Origin: Arthonia radiata
Taxonomy: Eukaryota > Ascomycota > Arthoniomycetes > Arthoniales > Arthoniaceae
Length of the DNA stretch: 64,000 nucleotides
Direction: 5' to 3'
Assembly: GCA_002989075.1 (NCBI GenBank)
Contig: PSQN01000017.1
Span: 124,001 to 188,000 of the forward strand
Shown here in pieces: positions 35,179-45,376 of the stretch (the first letter of the stretch is position 1; the number at the start of each line of letters is the position of its first letter). Below the pieces are notes generated by a model. The model was given only the letters and a program-made list of their open reading frames with translations. It was not told the DNA's origin and searched no databases. The translations under genes and the position numbers were made by a program.

Positions 35179-35640
35179 TCACAACTTACTCTCCTTCTTC
35201 TTCCCATCACCTATCGCGCCCTTCTCCTCCTCCGTCGGATTCAAACTACTACTATCCGCCTTCAAGCTCACCGGATCCCCCAGACTCGCCTGATTCTTCA
35301 TCGCCTTCTCCGACAGCGTCTCATGGTCTTTGCTCTTCTCATCCGCCAGCCCCTTGCCGCCGCGTGACTTGCCCGGCGGGGCTTGTGAGGTTAGAGAGCC
35401 GGCGCCCGGGCCTGTGCTGGAGCTCTTCCCGCCGGCGCCGGAGGAGGGGTTGGTTTGTGGTGGGTTGAGAGTGTTGCTGCTCGCACCCTTGTCGTGCTCC
35501 GTGGGCGAGGAGTTTGAGGATTCGTTCTTCAGCGAGACGGGGTCGCCGAGGGCGGAGGGGTTCTTCTTGGCGGAGTCGGCGAGGGAGTCGGGTTTTTCGG
35601 AGGGCGGGAGCGTGGGTGTGCCTTGTTTGTCGCGGTTCAT
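35179..35640 (-). CDS. Small hydrophilic protein with an internal duplication and C-terminal SKL
   Basis: Single frame of 153 residues, very hydrophilic and without a recognised domain. A unit of about 36 residues occurs twice (about 18-53 and 107-142), each with the core LGDPVSLK followed by a Ser-rich stretch, then PTE and KGA. The last residues are KKKESKL, which matches the canonical peroxisomal targeting signal PTS1 (SKL). The codons for the end, GAG AGT AAG TTG TGA, also contain the perfect fungal splice-donor sequence GTAAGT, so either the protein really ends in SKL or the frame continues after an intron (see findings). Function unknown; resemblance to stress-related hydrophilic proteins is only by composition. 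Confidence 0.68.
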   Translation of the reverse strand: MNRDKQGTPTLPPSEKPDSLADSAKKNPSALGDPVSLKNESSNSSPTEHDKGASSNTLNPPQTNPSSGAGGKSSSTGPGAGSLTSQAPPGKSRGGKGLADEKSKDHETLSEKAMKNQASLGDPVSLKADSSSLNPTEEEKGAIGDGKKKESKL

Positions 35641-36095
35641 GGTTGCTTTTGAGGGATGATTGGAGCAGGGAATTGACTACAGGTTCGTGGTCAGATGAGA
35701 AAACGTGGGGTATGGACTGGACGTTGATGAACATACGGAGCGTTCTAGGGAAGAGACGGTGTCAGATGGTTATACTGGAGGAGACGGGTCCAAGATTCCA
35801 CGAGTTGTGCGGAAGGTGATTATGTGAGGTTAGGGGACGGTAGCTGATGTACACTTGAGCAATGAATTTAGGTTCTTTGAGATTGAGAGCATCATCTATC
35901 TGCATGTGCGCTACAAGACAGCCGGCATGCAAGATCTGGCCGAGGTCCAGCGAACGACTCGTGACGTCGATGCGCATTGGCTCCGGAGGGAGACCGTGCC
36001 AAGAGATCTGTCCGCTCCGCTGTTGGGATGAAACGAGACAGCGGCACGACCTTCACAAAGTCCTTCTCCTTTCCTCTGGCCTAGCTCAGTCTTCA
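35641..36095. other. Intergenic between two small minus-strand genes
   Basis: Should contain the promoter of the 153-residue protein. Nothing else is visible. Confidence 0.4.
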
Positions 36096-36308
36096 TCAAT
36101 CCTTTGGCTTTCCCTTCCGGTCCTTCTTCTTCGCCCCCTGCTCCTCCGCCTTTTCCGCGTTCTTCGCCGCCAAATCCGCCTTCTTCTGCGCTTCTTTCGC
36201 CTTCTTCGCTGCGTCTGTCGCCTCCCTCTTCCTATTATCTTTTTCCCATTCGTCGTTTTCCCTCTGACGTCCGTGGGTGTTAAAGAATTTCTCACCCCAA
36301 GTCGGCAT
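36096..36308 (-). CDS. Small Ala/Lys-rich coiled-coil protein
   Basis: Frame of 70 residues starting MPTWGEKFFNTHG, followed by a long helix rich in Ala, Lys and Glu (AAKKAKEAQKKADLAAKN) and a basic end. The length, clean ATG and composition suggest a real small gene, perhaps with a structural or stress role, but I do not recognise a family. It lies 455 nt from another small hydrophilic gene on the same strand. Confidence 0.45.
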   Translation of the reverse strand: MPTWGEKFFNTHGRQRENDEWEKDNRKREATDAAKKAKEAQKKADLAAKNAEKAEEQGAKKKDRKGKPKD

Positions 36309-37962
36309 TTTGACTGTATATCTCAGGCGTTGCTAGGTACTAATGGGGTCTGTGTGGCTTGGATCGGAAGAAAATGTTGAAGTGTGTTTGTTGAATGTCT
36401 GAATATCAAGTTCTGTTATTGATGCCCTTCTTATAGCCATTCATGAATGCAGACAGGCCAGGTGTGTGAAGGCATTGGGACCAGCCAGGGGTCTGAGAAG
36501 ACGAAGACCCGCCAGAAGGAATGCTGAGATTGTGGGCTCCGTCGCGTTACATGTTGAAGGATGAGATCGAATCTTTCACCGCGGGCATCGCATGAGCTGC
36601 GCAGTCTGCCTTGACAGTGGATCTCACGGGCGCCGCATGCGCTGTACGCTGATCTGTTCGACCCTGGATGTTGTATGGATGCCGCGGGCACTGCATGAGC
36701 TGCATGCTGGCTTGTTTGACAGTGGATGTCGTGGCCGCCGCATGAGCGTTACACTAGCATTTTCGACCGCAAACGTCACATGGACGTCACCAGCGCTGCT
36801 TCAGCTGCACGGTGGCTTGTTTGACACTAGATGTTGCGGTCCACATGGGCTGCACGCTGGCTTGTTCGTCCGTGGATGTGGTGGACGTCGCGTAAGGTGT
36901 GCGCTGGCCTTTCATGATGCAAGCTTGCAAGAGGTTTGAGTCTAACAATAGTTGTGGGTAACGTGGCTTAGAACGCGCAGCTTGCGTTGTGATCAAGATT
37001 TCTGGCAGTGGATAATCAAGAAGTGGACATAGCTAGGAGGTCCCCCGTAGCCTGGCGCGTCCACATCTTATCGCTATCGAGGTAAATCAGAGCCAAGGTA
37101 ACGGCTACGGCGATGCTCAACCTTGTTTGGTATCCGTAGACCTCGGCTGCATGGCCGTCGTGCTCATTAGGGTATTTCACTACAAAAGCCATCTCGTGGA
37201 GCAGAAGTTTTGAGCCTCAGCATACTACATTGGAAGTGTTGCGCTATCCTGGGTTCAGAGGGACATCGTCAGAACTACCATGCATGTTAGAATGGTGTGC
37301 CGGGTCCTAGCAATTAGTTTGAAGGGAAATCTCTCGAGGGCCTTGCCCCGTTTGGCCTGTAAAAATCATTTGTCCTGACATCGACTAATGGGCGTCACAG
37401 GGGGCTTTAATTTGTGCAAGATGTACATTCAACTGTAGACGCTTCAAGGGTGATCGTCTATCACCACCGCCAGCCGCCAAGCTATCTGACATGCATATCG
37501 AGCTGCACGTTGACTTATCGGGTCTCATTCGCGCAACAACATGCATGATATCCGAAAGAGCTACATGCCAGCGATAACGCGATTAGTGACGGCCAGATTG
37601 ATAGGAGTGCACTCACTGCCGTTGCGCACTGGACCAATCCGCCGCTGCAATGAGGCTGGGAGTACAGATGCATCCCTGCTGACGGACTTATTGGGACATG
37701 GAAAGCGCCATGGCTCGCTTGGAGCGTTGCGCAATTGGCACGACATCTGCAGCCTTACAGTGAGACATCCAGCGCAGGCGAGAATGGGAACCCTTTGAAT
37801 TGTTCAAGTAGTGTCGTGGAGCTCAAGCAATATTGGTGATTCCTGACGACTGAAGGCAGCGAACACCTTTCGCCTCCTACTGACACTGTCATTCTGAGTA
37901 TGTGGTAGGGGTGTACCTTGACGCCCAGTCTCCAGGATCGCGATGTCCCTTTCAACGCATCA
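36309..37962. other. Intergenic, 1.65 kb, includes a degenerate tandem repeat
   Basis: Apart from the minisatellite at about 36,590-36,915 (listed separately) I see nothing I can name. The right end should contain the promoter of the gene at 37,963. Confidence 0.45.
36590..36915. repeat. Degenerate minisatellite
   Basis: About six diverged copies of a unit of roughly 47-58 bp. Each contains a version of GCATGAGCTGCATGCTGGC, then CTTGTTTGACAGTGGATGT, then a CGTGG/GGACGTC-like end. Copies differ by substitutions and length. The unit also reads as HAGLFDSGC-like peptides in one + frame, but that frame has no other coding signs. Confidence 0.7.
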
Positions 37963-39642
37963 ATGTCGCACCCATGGCTGCACGTCCTAGACAGCGTAGG
38001 AACGCTCTCTCTCTCTTCATACATGTGTACGCTCAAAACAATTCAAACAACCGAATCACCAATTCGAACCCCTTCAACCACGAACGTCCACATCACCAAT
38101 GCCAAAGGTCGTACCGGACTTCTCTGGTCATCCATCGGCCTCGCGGTCTTCAATTCGCTGCTACAAGGCCTTGTCACGACTGTTGTGACCATTGCCGAAG
38201 ACCAGGGCATGTGGACTTTTCGCTTTCGCATCGCGCGCTTTGAACATTGGTGGTGGAGCACCATCTCATGTCTCTTGTCGACGTCGTTCGCGTTGATCGT
38301 GCTGAGCTTCCTGTCGGGCAACAGCAACGACTCCGTCGGCGTGCTGGCGCTGTCCACAGCTTCTGCGATTGCGATCGTCCGGTATGCGATTCCAGCGTGG
38401 CGGAACCGAAAATTCATCGAAAACCGCTGGCTGGCCTGGACTGGGGCGAGCCGAACGAGCATCCCCGCGCGGTTTGCGCCACTGTGCGGGAATGTCGACC
38501 ACTGGCTGAAACTTGCTGCGCAGAACGAGGTCAAGCGAGTGCCGCCTGCATCAGATGACTGGGGATTTGCGCTGAAAGCTGATCCAGGCATAGCTCAAGA
38601 TCCGACCGCCATCTTGGAAGGGATGAAGGCGGAGATTGATGCGGATCTCTTGTACAGCCCGCATTGGCCTATCGGGCCGTGCGTCTATGACGATGGTATC
38701 CACGGTGATACCGAGTACGGCACGATCTCGCTGTTGTGGGGACCAAGAGAGGGTTTTCGTCGGAGAGTATCGAGAGCGATCAACAGTATGCCGGCGACGC
38801 TTCTGCTCTCGCGGCCACGCACGGTTGACGGATACGGAGGCGAGGGTCTGTGCCTTGCCATGGGTATACTAGGTCGCAACAAAGGCCTCGACCCTCGCGA
38901 ACTTGTCTTCGACTTCGATGACCGCCAAAAAAAGGAGCGCGGCATCAAAAGACGGGACGCCATCGGCAGCACTTCGAAACTCCTTGAAGACACCTCACAG
39001 TGGGCGCCGCGGCCGAACAAAGTCATGCGCAGCTACTATACCCATGCCATGGAAGAGCAGTTCGGCACTCTGCTGACAGCTTACGTTGCTGCCGCCGCCG
39101 AGCTGGCGCTCATACTGTTGGACTGCTCACCAGGCGCCTTAGCGGAGTGGCTGGGCCAGCGTCATGAGCAGCAGTCTATGGAGGTGAACCAGCACATGTC
39201 GCGGCCAGAAGTCAGCGGCTCGAGGGGCGCGCGCGCCACCTCGGGCCAGCTGTACACACTTTATCGCGCGCAGTATGTCTCAATGATCATCAGTTTGAAC
39301 TACTACCAGCCAAGCGGGACGCGCACGAACACGCCATCATCGCCACGCGCTGTAGTGCGACCGGATTTGCACTGTTTCGCGTTGCTGTATCTGGCTGAAC
39401 ACGCAGTGCAGCGGGGTGATGACCAATATGTGGAAGGTACTGGGGTTGATAAACCGGACTGGTGGACAGACGACTGGGTGCGAGCAAGGCTGAATGCTGA
39501 GGCGCAAAGCCTGGTTGGAGACAAATGGAAACAGGCCGCTGCGTGGCTGTTGGGCTTGCCAGAGTTCCCGCCGCAGTTGAGCGATCCACCTGCTTGGCCT
39601 TCGTTGAAGCTGCAGCCGGAGTACGAGCGCAAGAAAGGCTGA
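37963..39642 (+). CDS. Membrane protein of unknown function
   Basis: Single frame; the first ATG is at 37,963 (MSHPWLHVLDSVG), giving 559 residues. Hydrophobic segments at LLWSSIGLAVFNSLLQGLV, TISCLLSTSFALIVLSFL and VGVLALSTASAIAIV suggest three N-terminal membrane helices. They are followed by a large soluble part with conserved-looking tryptophan-rich motifs (GTISLLWGPREGFRRRVS, DKPDWWTDDWVRARL, KWKQAAAWLLGLPEFPP). I know similar long uncharacterised fungal proteins but no function. No introns are needed. Confidence 0.8.
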   Translation: MSHPWLHVLDSVGTLSLSSYMCTLKTIQTTESPIRTPSTTNVHITNAKGRTGLLWSSIGLAVFNSLLQGLVTTVVTIAEDQGMWTFRFRIARFEHWWWSTISCLLSTSFALIVLSFLSGNSNDSVGVLALSTASAIAIVRYAIPAWRNRKFIENRWLAWTGASRTSIPARFAPLCGNVDHWLKLAAQNEVKRVPPASDDWGFALKADPGIAQDPTAILEGMKAEIDADLLYSPHWPIGPCVYDDGIHGDTEYGTISLLWGPREGFRRRVSRAINSMPATLLLSRPRTVDGYGGEGLCLAMGILGRNKGLDPRELVFDFDDRQKKERGIKRRDAIGSTSKLLEDTSQWAPRPNKVMRSYYTHAMEEQFGTLLTAYVAAAAELALILLDCSPGALAEWLGQRHEQQSMEVNQHMSRPEVSGSRGARATSGQLYTLYRAQYVSMIISLNYYQPSGTRTNTPSSPRAVVRPDLHCFALLYLAEHAVQRGDDQYVEGTGVDKPDWWTDDWVRARLNAEAQSLVGDKWKQAAAWLLGLPEFPPQLSDPPAWPSLKLQPEYERKKG

Positions 39643-39931
39643 GCATAGCTTGCAACTACAACCATTACTCGGGCCAGTGATGAGGCAACAAGCTCGTTCA
39701 GCTGACTTTTTCTTCGACCTTACTGCCTATGCTTCCCACGCGCTCAGCCAGGACTTGAGGCTCGTCATGGCTGGAGAATGAGCCCTCCACCGCAAATCCG
39801 GCAGCTACCGGGGGTGTGACTTTCCGGGAGGTGGAGAAACCGTTCCCTCTGCATGATCGCCGTTCTGAGGACGAGCGGCCAGCCACACCATCCGTACCGT
39901 CGAACATACAACTGCTTTGAGCGTCTGCTAC

Positions 39932-40840
39932 TCAAAAGCCTGCGAGCCTGTCTTGTGTCAAAGCTGGAGCCCGCCAAGGGCCCCAAGAATAGTTCGGCGT
40001 TGGCTTGTCATTGCCGCAGTCATTGTCCTCGATCATGGGCGTGGGAACCCGACCGAACGACGAGCATCCGTCAATATGGAGTACTTCATACCGCTTGTTA
40101 TAATACCTCTCGAGGCTCGCGAGCTGCTGCTGGTTCGTAATCAAGTCCGTAGGTAACAACACCGTCTTCAAGCACGCCAACTGATCAAGCGACGCAGGTG
40201 CGATCTTCCAAGTCACAAAGAGCGTCTTCACGTATCTTCGTGGATAATCTGTCCCTGCACTGCGCTCCAGCCATTCTTGGAGCATCCATTCGGCACCAAA
40301 GGAGAAAACGTTCCCAGGATCGATTTTGAATGTATCTCTCATGGCTCTCCTGCATGTCATCGCCATTGCCGCCAGCTCCGGAAGATTGGGCGCTAGGCAG
40401 CGGTGCGGAAAGAAATTCCCACAGGAGTATGTGTGTCTGCTCAGCCTGCGAGATTTTCCATCTGGTCGTAGTCGTAGCCAGGGCCCTTTCAGATCGGGAC
40501 AATGTAGCGAAGAATCTGGGTCGCCTGGATTTCCTACGACTCTCAATGCGTTGTAGTCCTGCGTTGTCAGCAAGGTTGTGCGCCAACTCCTGCCGACGAC
40601 TTCGATATGGTAGTGAGCGCGACGCTTGTCTGACCCGTCCAGGCAATACTGATATATTTGACGCCGTATCTCTTCTGGCAGGTTCCAGAAGCGAGTGCGC
40701 TGTGGCGCGGCCCCAGACGCACCAGATTCCTGCTTAGGCCGTTTCCTATACGCATGGTTGCTAGAAGAGTGGCTTCTCGGCAACTGGCAATCAATTTTTG
40801 CCGTTCGGCGCTTTAAAGAGCGCGACGCGGACATAGCCAT
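39932..40840 (-). CDS. F-box-like (2EXR-type) fungal protein
   Basis: Frame of 302 residues from the ATG at 40,840 (MAMSASRSLKRR). After a basic N-terminus it has FWNLPEEIRRQIYQYCL, the F-box-like motif common in short fungal proteins that may link substrates to SCF ubiquitin ligases. The rest (for example LPELAAMAMTCRRAMRDTFK) resembles the associated C-terminal region of this loosely defined family. The frame is open 294 nt further upstream, but that part lacks family features. The substrate is unknown. Confidence 0.75.
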   Translation of the reverse strand: MAMSASRSLKRRTAKIDCQLPRSHSSSNHAYRKRPKQESGASGAAPQRTRFWNLPEEIRRQIYQYCLDGSDKRRAHYHIEVVGRSWRTTLLTTQDYNALRVVGNPGDPDSSLHCPDLKGPWLRLRPDGKSRRLSRHTYSCGNFFPHRCLAPNLPELAAMAMTCRRAMRDTFKIDPGNVFSFGAEWMLQEWLERSAGTDYPRRYVKTLFVTWKIAPASLDQLACLKTVLLPTDLITNQQQLASLERYYNKRYEVLHIDGCSSFGRVPTPMIEDNDCGNDKPTPNYSWGPWRAPALTQDRLAGF

Positions 40841-41127
40841 TGACTGAGAATGTCGATCAAGAGCTGACCACTGCTGTATGGTGAGGAAGGCTGGACTTCG
40901 ACGTTCCTGCTCACAAAGTTTGCGGTTACGACTGTTACAGTAATAAGCGATCGATACTGGTGGGATCAATTCAGACAGTAGCAGCACTTCTGCTGGGGAT
41001 GAAAGTAGCCAAGATGTGTCATTCATGAGCATAGAACTCAAGAGGTGGATGATTATCTGCACGCTAATATAAATCTCCGAGGGACGCGTCCCTACGCGTC
41101 TCTCTACTAGCGCGGTTGGCACCAGCC

Positions 41128-41638
41128 TCACCAATGCTCTTCTCCAATCTCAACTTTGTTGACATCCACATCCTCCTTGAACCACCGTCCCTCTTCTCCA
41201 ATAACAACATCATTACCACTCATTTGCCGCTTCCGCATCTTTCCGTCCGGATCAAACGTCCAGTCCTCCAAACCATAGCATCTTTTCCACTTCATCTCAT
41301 CGTAGCGATCCTGATACTCATACCAGAATTGCACCGCGATCTTATTATCAGTGAAGCTGAACAGCTCCTTACGCAGGCGGTAACTGGCTTCTTTCTGCCA
41401 CTTCGCAGTCAAAAATGCAATAATCTCGGCGTGACCCTTGAGAAAGCTGGCGCGGTTGCGCCAGATAGATGTGGGTGTGTAGGCCGGGGCGATGGCTTCG
41501 GGATTCCTGCTGAGACATTAATGCTCATGATGCTACGTCGTCTCCTTGGCTTGGGCTGCGTTACTGTGTGTTCCAGAGATCTTGTCCAGCTTTCACTTTC
41601 TGGCGTGCGGTCGCTTCCGTGAAGGGTGGGGTTGCCAT
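41128..41638 (-). CDS. DUF1348 (SnoaL/NTF2-like) protein
   Basis: Small single-domain protein of the DUF1348 family, which has the NTF2-like alpha+beta fold; its biochemical role is not established. Two exons, 41638-41565 and 41506-41128, with a 58-nt intron between them, close to 150 residues. Family features are PPFTEATARQKVKAGQDLWN at the start, the junction WNTQ|NPEAIAPAYT, SIWRNRASFLKGHAEIIAFL, and then ELFSFTDNKIAVQFWYEYQD, CYGLEDWTFDPDGKMRKRQM and VVIGEEGRWF. Confidence 0.92.
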
Positions 41639-41809
41639 GGCTAAGATATTCAATCGCTTGGACGATGCAACTTCTGAGTAGGAGCGACTATTAGCACAAT
41701 TAAATAGTCGAGCACTCAATTTTTTGCTGGTGCTGAGCAGAACTCTTCAAAGAGTGCAAGCGACGCAAGCGAGAGCGATCAGCAGGCGCAAATGCGGCTA
41801 GCGTCCGGC

Positions 41810-41840
<31 letters not shown>

Positions 41841-42258
41841 CTGCTTTTCCATCTGGCCGCCCAAAATAATCTCTGTGGACCTCGCCTCGCTCGCCTTCTG
41901 CTTATCTGATACGCTGCGCAGCGCCTTTCACGATCTAATACCGAGGTAGGCAATTGCCTTGTGGCAGCAATACACAGCCGGTCAGCCGGTGCAGCATCGT
42001 TGCGAAAGGACCGTCAGAGGGCAAGATGACTTCGTCTTGGGTCATCAAGGAATCAAATTCAAGTCATGCGGGCTTCCAAGCGAGTGCTGGTAGGCCAGAT
42101 TACTGCGTTGTGCTCCCTTGCACAGATGACAACACGTTTCCATCCTGATGTTGGCTTCATTAAGTACTAAGGAGGCGCCCTTGCGGGACGGGCACATCAT
42201 TCCCGCTCATCTCATATTCCTCTTGCATTCTCTCAGTAACAGCGACTTTCCCTTTATC
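41639..42258. other. Intergenic with a poly-G run
   Basis: Divergent promoter region of the DUF1348 gene (-) and the next gene (+). It includes an uninterrupted run of 29 G at 41,812-41,840. Confidence 0.5.
41812..41840 (+). repeat. 29-nt poly-G homopolymer
   Basis: Uninterrupted G run following GTCCGGCCC. It could form a G-quadruplex. Its true length may be misjudged by sequencing. Confidence 0.9.
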
Positions 42259-42725
42259 ATGTCACACGTCGCACGGGTTCAGTCCATAGGAGACTACACA
42301 GGATGGCCTGTAGAAAAGCTCAGCGGCGGGCAAGCTGTTTGGCTCGCTGACGCAGCGCTTGGTGACAAAGATCTCCATTACTTCTCGAAAAAGCAGATGG
42401 CAGAGATGTTGTCTTCGTATGACTGCGTCAAGGAAGGCAAGGACGTAGTCGAGAAACATAGCAAGAGCGTTACAGGAAAGGTGGACTGCTTAGTGGTCAC
42501 GTAAGAAATGCCTTGTAAAAAGCGTCGTGCAAGCTACTCACCAGTCAATATAGCAAGATCCAATCAGATGGGTTGGAGATGGCGCTATTGGATGACCAAT
42601 TACAAGAGCTTGTGAAAAATCAGCTGTCCAAGACGCCAGAATCACCCAGCTACAGCGCGGTTCGTTGGCAGTTCCGCCGCTCGCTCGTTCAGCTCGCTTA
42701 CGCCATCCACAGATTCTCGCCATGA
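42259..42725 (+). CDS. Small protein of unknown function
   Basis: Proposed exons 42259-42500 and 42554-42725 (intron 42501-42553, GTAAGA...ATAG) give 137 residues, starting MSHVARVQSIGDYTGWPVEK and ending VQLAYAIHRFSP. The intron restores a long open frame (KIQSDGLEMALLDDQLQELV), which supports the model. I do not recognise a domain. A second open frame starts at 42,722 with an ATG overlapping this stop (ATGA) and runs to 42,958 (LCQLGKDCKHVGNHVLPWPH); its relation to this gene is unclear. Confidence 0.5.
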
Positions 42726-43489
42726 AGGGAGATCACGAAGGATTCCTCTGTCAACTTGGTAAGGATTGCAAGCACGTTGGGAACCATGTTCTCCCGTGGC
42801 CCCATGAAAAGCATGATGACAATGACGGCAAGGCGGGACACCGTATCTTCGGCACCACCGGCACAAAGAGAGCAGGCCACGCGGCTGGTGATATGAAGCA
42901 GCGCAAGCTGGAAGTGATGTCTCGCAAGAGCAAAGGCAATGACGCTTCTGAAGCTTAGTGTGGATGTTGATTGCTATCACCGCACCAGCTGCATCAAGAG
43001 CGGCGTAGCTGCTTCGTGTCTTGGGAGTAATGGCAATTGCCCGTCTGTCGAGGCCTGCAAGTCCCACAGAAGGTGTGTCTGCTTAGTTGAATCGATTGTG
43101 ATAAGACTGCGTATCACTTTGGCTTATCTTGTGTACTACGCCGAGTAGCTATATCTGCTACTGCATCGATACCCGTTAAATTACCCTCAGACGGACGGAG
43201 AATCTCTCTCCGTTTCTTGCGCTGGGTGTGTCTGCGTGTCTACAAGTATGGCGCTACTGTGCATCTCAGAATCGGTTGCCGGGCAGATTACGGGCTTTTC
43301 GCGCCGCACTCTGCTCAAGCGCAAGACTTTTTAGGGGCTTCCGTGGGGCACGGCTTGGGGTCTGAAGCCCCAAGCCGAAACGCCCCCAATAGCCCAGCAA
43401 GCTATCTAGCCTCAGTCAACTCAGGCTCGTGGGGCGGTCTTATTACCAGTATACGTTTCTTTTACAAGCGTAGTGCGTAGCGCGGGTTC
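42726..43489. other. Last GC-normal stretch before the repeat tract
   Basis: Contains an open frame to 42,958 of doubtful status, a hairpin at 43,350-43,376 and another short inverted repeat near 43,195-43,213 (ACGGAGA/TCTCCGT). No gene is called. Confidence 0.4.
43350..43376. other. GC-rich perfect hairpin
   Basis: CGGCTTGGGG and CCCCAAGCCG form a 10-bp stem around a 7-base loop. It lies about 110 bp before the sharp drop in GC content and could be the remnant of a transposon end. Confidence 0.6.
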
Positions 43490-44944
43490 AATATATACTA
43501 TATTAGGTATTAATTACTACTTTTAGTATATAACGCCTAACAAGTCTTAGGCCCAATAGTAGCTTTTTAGAACCTTTATAAATTCAAATATTATCTTTTG
43601 AAATAGATTTATATAAGAAGGTAAATTAATAATAGTAGAAACGCAATACTAAGAGCTATTTAAATAGTAAATATAAAAAAATTAGATAAAGAATAAAAAG
43701 ATAGTAAGTAATACTTCTATATATATTAATAGAATCTAAATTATCTAATTAATATACCAAACTAGGAATAAGAAGATTAGAAGTAATAGTATAGTTTAAA
43801 TATACTATTTAATTGTTAGAATATAAGTTAAAAATTAAGTTAAGATACTAAGAGCTAAAAAGGCCTAAAACTAGTTTATAATAGTAAATATATTTTAAAG
43901 AAAAAAGTATCTATAAGCTAGCTAGAAAATTGATTTAATAGATTTAAAGCATTAAGAATACTTAATATAGAACTAAGCTATAGTTTTAAGCTTATTAATA
44001 AGTATTAATAGTTTTTAAGTTTATTTATTAGTATTCTAGTAAATAAGATACTAAAGTATACTATAATAGAAATAAAAGTTAAGAATATCTTTGACGTACT
44101 ATTTTTATTTACTATCTTTATTAATAATAAATAGATATAATTTAATATATTAACTAGAAAGTAGATTAATAAGAGCTAAATAAAGCTTAAATAAATAGAA
44201 AACTAAATAATACTATATTATTAGTAAAAAAGATAGATAGCAAGTATAAAAACTATAATCTTCTTTAAAATAAAGAGGCCTTTTTAGAGATATAATAGCT
44301 TCTTACTAGAGTATATAATACTAAGATCTTTAATACTAAGAGAAATATAGTTATCTACTTAGTACTAAAGATATAAATTATAAAAATAATAAATATTTTC
44401 TTTTTACTTATTTTAAGTAAATTTCCTAAGTTTATAATATTTACTATTAATTTAGTCTATTTTAATAGTAGATTTATTAATAGAGACTTAATTATAGAGT
44501 TAACTAGAAAATAAATTATCTTAACTAGATTAAGAAGGTTTAAATAATATATAAAGATATTAGTCTAAGTTTATTATAAAGAATTAGAGTTTTCTATAGA
44601 ATAAGATTAGAAGTTAGAGCTAATAGAATAGAAATAGAGCTATAAATTTTACTTCTATTTTACAAGTTTTAGAATAAAATAGAAAATTTTAATAACAGAA
44701 TAAGAGTAAGATTATTGATTTTAACTAAATTTTAAGATATTAGAAATAAAATAAAAAGCTAGGTTTCTAATAAAATAAGATAACATAGGTATTGTTTTAG
44801 AAAAAAAAATTAATTATTACTATATTAAGTATAAATTAATTTTATAAGTAATTAAGATAATCTCTTTAAAGTCTTAAAATAATATATTAAAGAGAACTTT
44901 TTTATTTATTATTATATTATTAGTAGCTTATAGTATTAAAAGCT
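43490..44944. repeat. Very AT-rich, heavily mutated block
   Basis: Composition changes abruptly from normal to almost entirely A and T, with frequent TA dinucleotides, as expected of an old repeat eroded by RIP. I could not assign it to a family. It is the oldest-looking layer of the repeat tract. Confidence 0.6.
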
Positions 44945-45376
44945 TGTTTAAAAGGTACAGAGAAGAAGAAGAATACTACTATAAAGAGTAGAAAGACGAG
45001 ACCAGCTTAGAACTAGTACAAGACTTAAGCTTAGTATAGGTATAATACTTAGTAATAAAGAAAAGCTATTATTATATTATCTGTCTTATTAGCTAAAATT
45101 CTCTAGAGAGACCTTAGCTTATATATTTAAGTTTAGCGGTCTATATAGGATTTACTAGATATCTCTTCTTTTTAATAAAGGCTAGATAATCTGTAACTTA
45201 CTATATAAGATAGTAATTTTATCTGTTTAAAACTATTAGTCTTTAAGTCTATTCTATATTGTCTTAGACTATAGATCAGCTATTTAGAATAGATCGTATA
45301 ATGCTTCTTTTTATCTTAGACCCAGGTTACTAGACCCAATCTTTTAGATAAAAGGCTTGTTCTATTTTAGACTAAG
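44945..45376 (-). mobile_element. Copia-type LTR piece, reverse orientation
   Basis: Starts TGTTTAAAAGG and matches, as reverse complement, about 430 of the 507 bp of the LTRs at 50,118-50,624 and 62,315-62,821. It is cut where the forward gypsy LTR begins at 45,377, so the gypsy element was inserted into it; its remainder should lie past the right end of the window. On its left there is no primer-binding site, so this is the 3' end of an element or a solo LTR. It is a fossil. Confidence 0.8.

Noticed and set aside
37900-38600. Minus-strand frame of 182 codons opposite the membrane-protein gene
   Set aside because: The plus-strand frame is much longer and has membrane helices and conserved-looking motifs; this is its shadow.
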